Part shown: positions 1 to 5,470 of the stretch, piece by piece | How positions within the stretch are numbered: position 1 is the first letter of the stretch | How the letters are laid out: each line of letters starts with the position of its first letter | NCBI GenBank assembly: GCA_022704985.1 | Contig: JAKJFI010000058.1 | Span: 1 to 6,127 of the forward strand | Reading direction: 5' to 3' | Source: Candidatus Omnitrophota bacterium | GTDB taxonomy: Bacteria; Ratteibacteria; UBA8468; B48-G9; JAFGKM01 | DNA length: 6,127 nt | The notes under the pieces: model-generated | The model's input: the letters and a program-made list of their open reading frames with translations, nothing else | Databases searched by the model: none | What the model was told of the DNA's origin: nothing | Made by a program: the position numbers and the translations under genes

Positions 1-212
1 GCGGAGTTTGTCCATGAGAGGTCAATATCTGTTATCAGGTGCCGCCTGACATGGAGAAAACCGGCGATTTTCTTAGCGGAGGAAAGTTCCTTAATATTTT
101 TTTGCCCGTATCTGACCGTCAGACCGTATATCTCGTATCCTTCCCTCTTCGCAATAGCCGCACTGACATAACTGTCCATCCCTCCCGATATCAGGCATAC
201 CGCTTTTTTCAT
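1..212 (-). CDS. queC: QueC, 7-cyano-7-deazaguanine synthase (N-terminal part, cut by window edge)
   Basis: QueC is a cytosolic ATP-dependent enzyme that converts 7-carboxy-7-deazaguanine and ammonia to preQ0, the nitrile precursor of queuosine and other 7-deazapurines. About 70 codons are visible from an ATG at 212-210, and the gene runs off the left edge in an open frame. The protein begins MKKAVCLISGGMDSYVSAAI; SGGMDS (residues 9-14) is the PP-loop ATP-pyrophosphatase signature (SGGxDS) typical of QueC and related adenylating enzymes. The following YGLTVRYGQ matches the QueC pattern in which a YGQ follows the second strand. The start has a Shine-Dalgarno site (GGAGAG, complement of 216-221) three bases from the ATG, and lies 11 nt after the stop of the oxidoreductase gene, so it is co-transcribed. 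QueE two genes upstream supports QueC over other PP-loop proteins such as ExsB-like or TilS/GuaA relatives. The zinc-binding C-terminal cysteines of QueC lie outside the window and could not be checked. Confidence 0.9.
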   Translation of the reverse strand, partial: MKKAVCLISGGMDSYVSAAIAKREGYEIYGLTVRYGQKNIKELSSAKKIAGFLHVRRHLITDIDLSWTNS

Positions 213-223
213 CAGCTCTCCAG

Positions 224-1312
224 TCAGATGCTGTAGTCCACCTTTATCCTTTTGCCCTCTTCCCGGAAAGACTCCTCGCAGGCAAAAACAACAGCCATCG
301 TTTTCCAGCTGTCAAAGGCGCTCATGAAGGGCTTTTGTCCTGATTTCATCCGGTCTATGAAATCCCTCAAGAAACCCCTGGAGTTATGGTAGAGGAAATT
401 ATATTCAAGCCCCTTATAACTCTCCGTTCTGTTGAGACATGTAATGCCGTTGGGCCCTTCGTATCTCAGCAGTTGCAGAGACGGCTTCCAAAAATCTGTT
501 CTCAACGCGCCGTCGGAGCCGGTGATGCTGACCCCGTACTCATGCCCGAGTTCAGGTTCCATGCCCTCCGGCGCATGGAATACCGCTCTGTGCGGCATTG
601 TTATGAGGTTTCCCAGCTTGCCGCCCGGGAAAAAACAGAGAGTGCACGCAGGTTCCCTGTAACCCCGGTGCCAGGCGTTCGGTCCCCGGAGGTCGGGCGA
701 CGGTATCGCCTCGACACTTTCAGGGTCTGCGTTGAAATAGTAGCGCATCAAATCAAGCCTGTGACAACCTTCTTCAATGTAATAGCCGCCCACTTTGCTG
801 ATGTCAGCCCTCCAGTCTCCTTTCTGGGGAACAAATCCCACGGAACCCGATATATGGGTAAAGAGAAGGTTTTTGGGGTCGCCTATCTCTCCAGCGTCGA
901 TAACCTCCTTCACCCGGCAGGAAAGCCTTGAGTAGCGCATCTCGAAATTTATCTGGATGCGCCTGCCGCTTTTCTCCTCGGCTTTCAGCATAGCCGCTAT
1001 ATCCTGTTTTGTTGTTGCAACAGGTTTTTCGGAAAAGACGTGACAGCCTGCTTCGAGCGCCGCAACCGCAACCTCTGCATGCAAAAAATTCGGGGTTTTA
1101 TTGCAGAAAATGTCTATTTTTTCTTTCTTCAACATCTCTCTGTAGTCGCCATATGTACGCACGCCGAATTTCTCTTCAGCGATATGCCTGCGTTCCTGCG
1201 AGGGCTCAGCCACCGCCACGAATTCCAGGTCATCCTGTTCTTTAAGGAAATCAGCCGTATTGCTTCCTGTCATTCCAAAGCCTGCAATAGCTACCTTCAG
1301 TTTATTTCCCAT
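224..1312 (-). CDS. Gfo/Idh/MocA family NAD(P)-dependent sugar oxidoreductase
   Basis: A 362-residue cytosolic dehydrogenase of the Gfo/Idh/MocA family; members oxidise or reduce a hydroxyl/keto group of sugars, inositols or nucleotide sugars. The N-terminal Rossmann fold is clear: KVAIAGFGMTG (residues 6-16, GxGxxG dinucleotide loop), then TPNFLH (73-78) and the hallmark EKPVA (95-99), whose Lys is a usual active-site residue. The substrate domain carries GGYYIEEGCHRLDL, where H184 and D187 fit the conserved HxxD pair. The length is normal for the family. A longer form starting with TTG at 1321 is possible, but the AGGAG at 1327-1323 would then be only one base from the start; ATG at 1312 gives a 10-nt spacing and is preferred. 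The gene lies 16 nt after the QueE stop and 11 nt before queC. The exact substrate cannot be read from sequence; the DegT aminotransferase in the same operon suggests an amino-sugar step, which is inference. Confidence 0.9.
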   Translation of the reverse strand: MGNKLKVAIAGFGMTGSNTADFLKEQDDLEFVAVAEPSQERRHIAEEKFGVRTYGDYREMLKKEKIDIFCNKTPNFLHAEVAVAALEAGCHVFSEKPVATTKQDIAAMLKAEEKSGRRIQINFEMRYSRLSCRVKEVIDAGEIGDPKNLLFTHISGSVGFVPQKGDWRADISKVGGYYIEEGCHRLDLMRYYFNADPESVEAIPSPDLRGPNAWHRGYREPACTLCFFPGGKLGNLITMPHRAVFHAPEGMEPELGHEYGVSITGSDGALRTDFWKPSLQLLRYEGPNGITCLNRTESYKGLEYNFLYHNSRGFLRDFIDRMKSGQKPFMSAFDSWKTMAVVFACEESFREEGKRIKVDYSI

Positions 1313-1322
1313 GTTATTCAAG

Positions 1323-1327
1323 CTCCT
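1323..1327 (-). promoter_or_regulatory. Ribosome binding site that decides the Gfo/Idh start
   Basis: Read on the minus strand this is AGGAG, followed by 10 nt and ATG at 1312-1310. An upstream in-frame TTG at 1321-1319 is separated from it by a single base, too close for normal initiation, so the ATG is the likelier start. Confidence 0.6.
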
Positions 1328-1328
1328 C

Positions 1329-1937
1329 TTATCTTATGCCGATACATTTGTGCATCTGCAAATGCAGGCGCCAGTTGCTATCGGGCTGTTTCTTAAGAAA
1401 CTCCGTTATTTTTCCTGTTATCCTTAAGTCGTTGTCAACAGGCTGCAGGATGACGGGCGTCTTTATTCCGCCGTCTATGAAATTGAGGGTTTGCATGCCG
1501 GTAATCACATACTTGAATTCCGATGCAGTTTTGAGGAATCTCCTATCGTATCCCCGGGGATGAAATTTTATCCCGCCGGTCTTCGGACTTACCGTAATCC
1601 AGTCAATGGGAAGTTTCTGCCATACCGTGCCGTTTGTTTCGGCGGAAATCCAGTATCCCTTTTTTTTCAGCGCTCCCGTAAGGGGTTGCAGACTCTGCAA
1701 GAAAGGTTCCCCTCCCGTTATGCATACCCTCCTGCAGGGATATTTGCCAACCTCCGCAAGTATTTCATCGACGGTCTTGCTCGTGCCGTTTTTCAGCGCG
1801 TACTTTGTGTCGCAGAAACTGCACCTGAGGTTGCATCCCGACAGCCGTATGAATATCATCGGCAATCCCTGCAGAAGCCCCTCTCCCTGTATGGAATAAA
1901 AGATTTCAGATATGCGCAACGGGAATTTGCCACTCAT
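1329..1937 (-). CDS. queE: QueE, 7-carboxy-7-deazaguanine synthase (radical SAM)
   Basis: QueE is a cytosolic radical-SAM enzyme that rearranges 6-carboxy-tetrahydropterin into 7-carboxy-7-deazaguanine, the step before QueC in preQ0 synthesis. In the 202-residue product, ISEIFYSIQGEG (9-20) is the QueE N-terminal signature. CNLRCSFCDTKYA (35-47) holds the [4Fe-4S]-binding cysteines C35, C39 and C42 in the CX3CX2C pattern. TGGEP (74-78) is the SAM-binding GGE motif, ETNG (100-103) and VSPK (116-119) follow, and the C-terminus LQMHKCIGIR matches the family ending. No key residue is missing. The gene starts 12 nt after the aminotransferase stop, in the same reading frame, with no recognisable Shine-Dalgarno site, so initiation is probably coupled to translation of the gene before it. 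The substrate-making QueD and FolE are not in the window. Confidence 0.96.
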   Translation of the reverse strand: MSGKFPLRISEIFYSIQGEGLLQGLPMIFIRLSGCNLRCSFCDTKYALKNGTSKTVDEILAEVGKYPCRRVCITGGEPFLQSLQPLTGALKKKGYWISAETNGTVWQKLPIDWITVSPKTGGIKFHPRGYDRRFLKTASEFKYVITGMQTLNFIDGGIKTPVILQPVDNDLRITGKITEFLKKQPDSNWRLHLQMHKCIGIR

Positions 1938-1949
1938 CTGAGCAAACGT

Positions 1950-3074
1950 TCAGGCGACAGCCTCGACAGCTTTTTTAAGCGCCTCTACCGTCCTGTCTAT
2001 AACGTCCTGTTCCATGACGGTCTTTATCTCCAGGGAAACGCTCCTGTCAAGTATTTCACGACTTGCCGGGAACTTGCCGCCGGCAATCTCTATATTCGCC
2101 ATAAAATGCCAGTAGTTGAGGGTAGCGGGCGTTACTCCGTTTTCCTTCAGAACCGCCTTAACTTTTTCCGCCTTTTCACTGCCTGCGAACAGAAGCGTCA
2201 GGAAGGTTGCAATCTCTCCATCTTCGTCGGAAAAACGCCTGAATTCCACTCCGCCAGCATTCTGTATAGCTTCCTTTATGGCTTTCTTGTTTGCTCTCTG
2301 TCTGGCGATGATTGCATCCAGTTTTTTCAGCTGTGCCAGCCCCAGAGCGCCCTGAAGTTCGTTCATCCTGTAGTTGAAACCTTTCCGCGCCCTTCTCTCG
2401 TCGCCCCTTCCCACGCCGGCAAGGTGAGGATGCCCGTGGTCGTGGTAGAAATCGGCCTGCTTATAAAGCGCCTCGTTATCCGTCACAACCATCCCGCCTT
2501 CCCCGGTCGTCATGATTTTCACATAGTCAAAACTGAAACACCCCGCATCGCCGAATGTTCCGACCTTCTTCCCGTTGAGAGTTGCCCCGGTGCACTGGCA
2601 GGCGTCCTCCAGAACTTTCAGCCCGTTTTCCTTCGCTATGTCATTGATGGAGGTCATATTCGCCGCGGAACCCATCATGTGGACAGGCAGGATGCACACA
2701 GTGTTTTTGGTAAGCTTCTTCTTTATGTCTTCCGGTGAGATGTTAAATGTTTCGTCAATATCGCACAGCACCGGCCTGAACCCCGCCTCTTCAATGGCTT
2801 CGATGGTGGCAACAAAAGTAAAACAGGGGGTTAGAATCTCTTTCCCCTTCGGCATGTTGAACGCCTCAAGCGCCACCCTGAGCGCGGCGCTGCCCGAGCT
2901 GACTCCCAGCGCAAAGCCGGCCTTGATGTATCCTGCGAACTCCCGCTCGAAATCCCTGACCTTGAAAACCTCGTTTCGCTCCTTGTCAAAACCATACCGG
3001 AACAGGATTCCTGTCTTCAAAACCTCCTGCACCTGTTCCAATTCCTCTTTTCCGAAAAGTTCTCTTCCCGCCAT
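1950..3074 (-). CDS. DegT/DnrJ/EryC1/StrS family PLP aminotransferase, KdnA-like
   Basis: A 374-residue cytosolic fold-type I PLP aminotransferase. Family members use glutamate or glutamine to aminate keto sugars. Visible features: the N-terminal GRELFGKEEL; SSGSAALRVAL (59-69) in the phosphate-binding region; EDACQCTGA (156-164), with D157 for the PLP pyridine nitrogen and Q160; SFDYVKIMTTGEGGM (181-195), with the Schiff-base lysine K186; and NYRMNELQGALGLAQL, the conserved substrate/dimer segment. Several stretches (FRYGFDKERNEVFKVRDFE, HDHGHPH, GALGLAQLKKLD) resemble, from memory, KdnA, the 8-amino-3,8-dideoxy-manno-octulosonate transaminase of Shewanella, although this protein appears somewhat shorter than KdnA in its C-terminal third. 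The closest-clade assignment is inference; the superfamily is secure. ATG at 3074 is supported by AGGAG four bases upstream. The gene is second in the operon, after the CBM9-like gene (71-nt gap) and just before queE. Confidence 0.92.
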   Translation of the reverse strand: MAGRELFGKEELEQVQEVLKTGILFRYGFDKERNEVFKVRDFEREFAGYIKAGFALGVSSGSAALRVALEAFNMPKGKEILTPCFTFVATIEAIEEAGFRPVLCDIDETFNISPEDIKKKLTKNTVCILPVHMMGSAANMTSINDIAKENGLKVLEDACQCTGATLNGKKVGTFGDAGCFSFDYVKIMTTGEGGMVVTDNEALYKQADFYHDHGHPHLAGVGRGDERRARKGFNYRMNELQGALGLAQLKKLDAIIARQRANKKAIKEAIQNAGGVEFRRFSDEDGEIATFLTLLFAGSEKAEKVKAVLKENGVTPATLNYWHFMANIEIAGGKFPASREILDRSVSLEIKTVMEQDVIDRTVEALKKAVEAVA

Positions 3075-3145
3075 AATTCTCCTTTACCCTGAATTCTCAC
3101 ATGCTAAGTTTTCTCCAGAAGGGTTTATGCTGTTCGTTTAAAAGA

Positions 3146-3943
3146 CTACTTTTCAAACTTGAGTATCGCGTATTCTTCCAGCAGATGGTAATTTGTGACG
3201 GACAACTGCGGAACCATTGATAACTCTCTCTGAGACAGGTACCTGGAAAAATTATAACGCGCCACCAGTATCCGCCAGTCAGAGCCGGGTCCGAACGCGT
3301 CTCCGTGCATTGTGAGCCCCTTTGCGGGTATCGCCATCTCAAGGGTCCAGTATTCGTCTCTGTCTCTCCAGTCGTTAAGGGTTCCCTTTATCTGTGACGC
3401 TACCAGCACCTCATCAAGGTTCATCCCCGGAGCCAAGGAGCTTTGCAACCCGACCCTTCCCCTGCCGGGAAACCAGAAAACCGTCTTTTTAGCATTGGGC
3501 GTTCCGTAAATTTCCCAGTACCATGTACTCTTTTCCGGCTTGAGAAATATCTCAGCCACATCACCGCTTGAATAATGGGGCTGCTGGTCCTTATCGCTTT
3601 CCTGCACAATATCCGAGTCAATGAACTTGATGCCTACGTAGAGATATTTGTCGTCCCAGGCCAGCCGCACCTCTCCGGGTTCTTTCAGCCCGTTAATCCC
3701 CGGACTCTGGTCTTTTCTCTTCTTCAGCGGCAGGCAGAGGTCCTTGCATAAGTTAAGATTGTAAACGGGCGCTTTCTTCCATACATCATCATCCAATTTC
3801 CCGTCTATGACTACCGGTTTTTCAGAGCGCTGCGCTACGAGGATAGAGGAAGCGGCCGGCTGGCTCCTCTTTGCCCGGACACCAGGAACTGCCGCGCTTC
3901 CCGCAAAAAAGGCCGCCGCCATGGCTGTTCTTCCGTAAAGCAT
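3146..3943 (-). CDS. Secreted CBM9-like carbohydrate-binding domain protein
   Basis: A 265-residue protein, probably exported and made almost entirely of one family-9 carbohydrate-binding (CBM9/DOMON-like) domain. Residues 1-24 look like a Sec signal peptide: a short N-terminus with one Arg, a small-residue hydrophobic core (TAMAAAFFAGSAAVPG) and a possible signal peptidase I site after VRA. The mature part opens with KPVVIDGKLDDDVWKKA (42-58), the typical CBM9-like IDGxxDDxxW motif. Then come VRLAWDDKYLYVGIKFID, GDVAEIFLKP, WYWEIYGTPNAK, DEYWTLEMAIP and a C-terminal WRILVARYNFSR, the expected strand order for this fold. No catalytic domain is present, so it may bind sugar or act as a stand-alone lectin-like protein. 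A longer reading from ATG at 3991 is rejected because it would begin right beside the -10 box, before the probable transcription start, and has no ribosome site. The ATG at 3943 has GGAGGG seven bases upstream. It is the first gene of the minus-strand operon; a functional link to the cytosolic enzymes behind it is not evident. Confidence 0.85.
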   Translation of the reverse strand: MLYGRTAMAAAFFAGSAAVPGVRAKRSQPAASSILVAQRSEKPVVIDGKLDDDVWKKAPVYNLNLCKDLCLPLKKRKDQSPGINGLKEPGEVRLAWDDKYLYVGIKFIDSDIVQESDKDQQPHYSSGDVAEIFLKPEKSTWYWEIYGTPNAKKTVFWFPGRGRVGLQSSLAPGMNLDEVLVASQIKGTLNDWRDRDEYWTLEMAIPAKGLTMHGDAFGPGSDWRILVARYNFSRYLSQRELSMVPQLSVTNYHLLEEYAILKFEK

Positions 3944-3950
3944 ATATATA

Positions 3951-3956
3951 CCCTCC
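3951..3956 (-). promoter_or_regulatory. Ribosome binding site that decides the CBM9-like protein start
   Basis: The minus strand reads GGAGGG followed by a 7-nt A/T spacer and ATG at 3943-3941. This sets the start 16 codons inside the longest possible frame and leaves a leader of about 42 nt from the predicted transcription start. Confidence 0.75.
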
Positions 3957-3991
3957 GGCTTATTCCAGTTTCCAATTATTTTAATAGTCAT

Positions 3992-4019
3992 AATATAATT
4001 TATGTTTAACTTCTGTCAA
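3992..4019 (-). promoter_or_regulatory. Sigma-70-type promoter of the CBM9/DegT/que operon
   Basis: On the minus strand a perfect TTGACA -35 box (complement of 4014-4019) is followed after 16 bp by TATATT (complement of 3992-3997); TATTAT two bases further on gives an 18-bp alternative. The transcript should start near 3985, about 42 nt before the ATG at 3943. Its -35 box lies inside the spacer of the promoter reading the other way, so the two probably compete for polymerase or share an operator. No clear operator palindrome was seen. Confidence 0.7.
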
Positions 4020-4032
4020 GGTATGCTATAAT
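4005..4032 (+). promoter_or_regulatory. Extended -10 promoter reading right
   Basis: TGCTATAAT at 4024-4032 is a perfect extended -10 element (TGnTATAAT). The best -35 candidate, TTTAAC at 4005-4010 with a 16-bp spacer, is poor, as is common when an extended -10 is present. Transcription would start near 4039, only about 17 nt before the ATG of the broken reading frame at 4056 and about 285 nt before the DUF167 gene. This promoter may once have served the decayed gene and may now drive the DUF167-sigma-anti-sigma-TrxB run. Confidence 0.6.
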
Positions 4033-4055
4033 AACCTGCAAAACGGCGGCAATTG

Positions 4056-4316
4056 ATGACATCAAGAGAACGGTTGAAACGTGTATTCAAGTGTCCGGAT
4101 ACGGACAGGACATGAGGCTTTGGGGGACGCCCCGCTTACTTCCAGGGATGACTGGAAACAATTATACGAATAGAAAAATACGAACTTGATATGTTCAGAT
4201 ATTAGAATCCCTCGGAATTCTTGCAGAAACCGCCGTGGCAATGCGGCGTTATTAAAGGAAGAGCGCGTTCCCTGTCTCCCCTTGTGACGGAGGAGGCATT
4301 CAAGGGATATTTATAA
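4056..4316 (+). pseudogene. Possible remnant of a URO-D-like gene, now a 5' leader
   Basis: No intact gene lies between the divergent promoters and the DUF167 gene at 4324. An ATG at 4056 opens a 19-codon frame, MTSRERLKRVFKCPDTDRT, ending in TGA at 4113. Its SRER...DR pattern resembles the first residues of uroporphyrinogen-decarboxylase-like (URO-D/corrinoid methyltransferase-like) proteins, which often start M-[TS]-x-[RK]-E-R and reach a D-R about 12-15 residues later. The next frame continues with coding-like text, ALGDAPLTSRDDWKQLYE (4117-4170, stop 4171). The first frame then resumes with IEKYELDMFRY (4170-4202, TAG 4203) and stays open to TAA at 4314. This is what a gene with two opposing indels and point stops would look like. 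The full-length family exceeds 300 residues, so most of the gene is gone. The identification rests on a short stretch and is tentative. The region also has small hairpins and could instead be a structured leader. Confidence 0.4.
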
Positions 4317-4323
4317 GAGAAAA

Positions 4324-4572
4324 ATGGCTACTCTGCAAATCTCGGTGCGGGTAACCGCCAATTCAAAAAAACCCAGGGTGCTCGAAGAAGGAAAAGATAC
4401 TCTGAAAGTATGGGTGAACGCGCCGGCGCTGGAGGGAAAGGCAAACAAGAGGCTGATTGAAATTCTTTCAGAGCACTACGGCAGACCGAAGTCATGTTTC
4501 AGCATAGTCGGCGGGTTGAAGAACAGGAACAAGATTGTGGAGATGAAGGAAAAACAAAAGACAAAATCATAA
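4324..4572 (+). CDS. YggU/DUF167 (UPF0235) family protein
   Basis: An 82-residue cytosolic protein of the YggU/DUF167 family, small alpha/beta proteins found in bacteria, archaea and eukaryotes with no settled biochemical role. The fit is by pattern: an N-terminal strand, ISVRVTANSKKPRV (6-19); then DTLKVWVNAPALEGKANKRL (25-44), in which the family core V-x-APxxGKANK is clear; and SIVGGLKNRNKIVEM near the end, where the family usually shows a G-x-x-S/N-R-x-K pattern. The length is normal. ATG at 4324 is the only sensible start, since the in-frame upstream codons reach a TGA at 4285 with no ATG, GTG or TTG between. Its ribosome site is weak (AAGAGA); the stronger GGAGGAGG at 4289-4296 is too far away. 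It sits 43 nt before the preferred sigma-factor start and probably shares its transcript. Confidence 0.88.
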   Translation: MATLQISVRVTANSKKPRVLEEGKDTLKVWVNAPALEGKANKRLIEILSEHYGRPKSCFSIVGGLKNRNKIVEMKEKQKTKS

Positions 4573-4615
4573 ACCCCTCATGATTAGGGCAAACCAAGGG
4601 AGAGTCCGGGGTACA

Positions 4616-5218
4616 ATGAGCACAAAAGGTGAAATGGCTCTGGTGGAAAAGGCGAAAAATGGCGATATACAGGCATTTGAAAACCTGATTAAGACCACCA
4701 GCGGCAGGATATATAACCTGGGATACAGGCTTCTTCGCAATAAGGAAGATGCCGCGGACATAATGCAGGAAACCTACATGACCGCTTACAAGAACCTTCC
4801 CAGATTCAAGGGTAATTCCTCCTTTTCCACCTGGCTTTACCGCATAGCCACAAACTTTGCGCTGATGAAGATGCGGAAGGAAAAGGGCAGGAAGGTCTCC
4901 GTTACACGGCTGAAGGCGACGGAAGATTCAGTGAGCGAGATGGAGATTCCGGACTGGTCGGACACGCCGGTGAACCATCTGAAAAACCAGGAACTGAAGG
5001 CATGTCTGGACAAGGAAATAAATGCCCTGCCTTCGAGATACAGGTCGGTTTTTGTCCTGCACGATATCGAGGGGCTGTCCATCGCGGAGGTAGCCGAAAT
5101 ACTGTCGCTTTCAGAAGCGGCGGTGAAGACCCGTTCGCACAGAAGCAGGCTGTACCTGCGGGAAAAACTGTCTGAGCATTTCAGGACAGACAGGAAAAAC
5201 GGGCAGATGCCCGCATAA
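4616..5218 (+). CDS. ECF-type RNA polymerase sigma factor (sigma-70 family, RpoE/SigR-like)
   Basis: A 200-residue extracytoplasmic-function (ECF) sigma factor that would direct RNA polymerase to a stress regulon when released by its anti-sigma partner. The region 2 domain spans about residues 17-88: GDIQAFENLI, then DAADIMQETYMTAYKNLPRF (45-64), the region 2.2 core that contacts polymerase, and SSFSTWLYRIATN (68-80), the region 2.3-2.4 segment. After a linker rich in acidic and polar residues, region 4 runs from about 126 to 186: LPSRYRSVFVLHDIEGLS and then the helix-turn-helix IAEVAEILSLSEAAVKTR (156-173). Region 3 is absent, as expected for ECF factors. The start is uncertain: ATG at 4580 gives 12 extra residues but no ribosome site, ATG at 4616 is preceded by GGGG four bases away, and ATG at 4634 is also possible. 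The zinc-finger protein that starts 14 nt after its stop is almost certainly its anti-sigma factor. Confidence 0.93.
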   Translation: MSTKGEMALVEKAKNGDIQAFENLIKTTSGRIYNLGYRLLRNKEDAADIMQETYMTAYKNLPRFKGNSSFSTWLYRIATNFALMKMRKEKGRKVSVTRLKATEDSVSEMEIPDWSDTPVNHLKNQELKACLDKEINALPSRYRSVFVLHDIEGLSIAEVAEILSLSEAAVKTRSHRSRLYLREKLSEHFRTDRKNGQMPA

Positions 5219-5232
5219 CTTACAGGAAGACT

Positions 5233-5466
5233 ATGGACTGTGAAGAACTTATCAATTTGATTTCCGGGTACATGGACGACGATATTGATGCGTTGATGAA
5301 GGAAATGCTTGAAGAGCATCTCCGCATATGCGAGAAGTGCTCGGCGCTGCTTCATACAATGGAAAAGACGATATGTTTTTCACGTGAGACCAACAGGCGC
5401 AGGAAGGTACCGGAAAAAGTGATGAAACAGGTCTATTACGAAATAAGGATACACTACAAAAAATGA
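5233..5466 (+). CDS. Soluble zinc-finger anti-sigma factor (zf-HC2/ZAS, RsrA-like)
   Basis: A 77-residue cytosolic protein carrying a putative zinc-binding anti-sigma (ZAS) motif: C3, then H29-x3-C33-x2-C36 (HLRICEKC at 29-36), that is Cys-X25-His-X3-Cys-X2-Cys. From memory the same spacing occurs in Streptomyces RsrA (C11, H37, C41, C44), in which oxidation forms a disulfide, expels zinc and frees SigR. An additional cysteine, C48, lies just after the motif. There is no membrane segment, unlike RseA or RsiW types, so the signal should be cytosolic, such as redox or metal, rather than envelope stress. The C-terminal third is basic (NRRRKVPEKVMK; final HYKK). ATG at 5233 has AGGAAG about five bases upstream and follows the sigma stop by 14 nt, a standard sigma/anti-sigma pair. 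Binding to the neighbouring sigma factor is inferred from family and position. Confidence 0.88.
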   Translation: MDCEELINLISGYMDDDIDALMKEMLEEHLRICEKCSALLHTMEKTICFSRETNRRRKVPEKVMKQVYYEIRIHYKK

Positions 5467-5470
5467 CAAG

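Noticed and set aside
386..931. A 181-codon plus-strand frame opposite the Gfo/Idh gene
   Set aside because: It is antisense to a clear oxidoreductase, has no recognisable motif and no convincing ribosome site.
1491..2738. A 415-codon open frame on the plus strand opposite queE and the aminotransferase gene
   Set aside because: It is wholly antisense to two genes with intact, recognisable family motifs, and its translation shows no familiar domain; long antisense frames of this kind often arise from codon bias.
3944..3991. 16-codon N-terminal extension of the CBM9-like protein from ATG 3991
   Set aside because: That ATG lies directly beside the predicted -10 box, before the transcription start, and has no ribosome site; the ATG at 3943 has GGAGGG at the right distance and gives a proper signal peptide.
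3944..3991. preQ1 riboswitch in the leader of the que-containing operon
   Set aside because: The leader is only about 42 nt, A/T-rich, with no visible stem-pseudoknot pattern, and the first gene is not a que gene.
4254..4278. Possible ECF-type promoter (GGAAG ... GTCT) ahead of the DUF167 gene
   Set aside because: The gap between the two elements is about 12-13 nt, shorter than the roughly 16-17 nt expected, and the -35 part is imperfect.
4837..5355. A 172-codon minus-strand frame across the sigma and anti-sigma genes
   Set aside because: Both plus-strand genes have clear family motifs and good start context; the antisense translation looks like no known protein.
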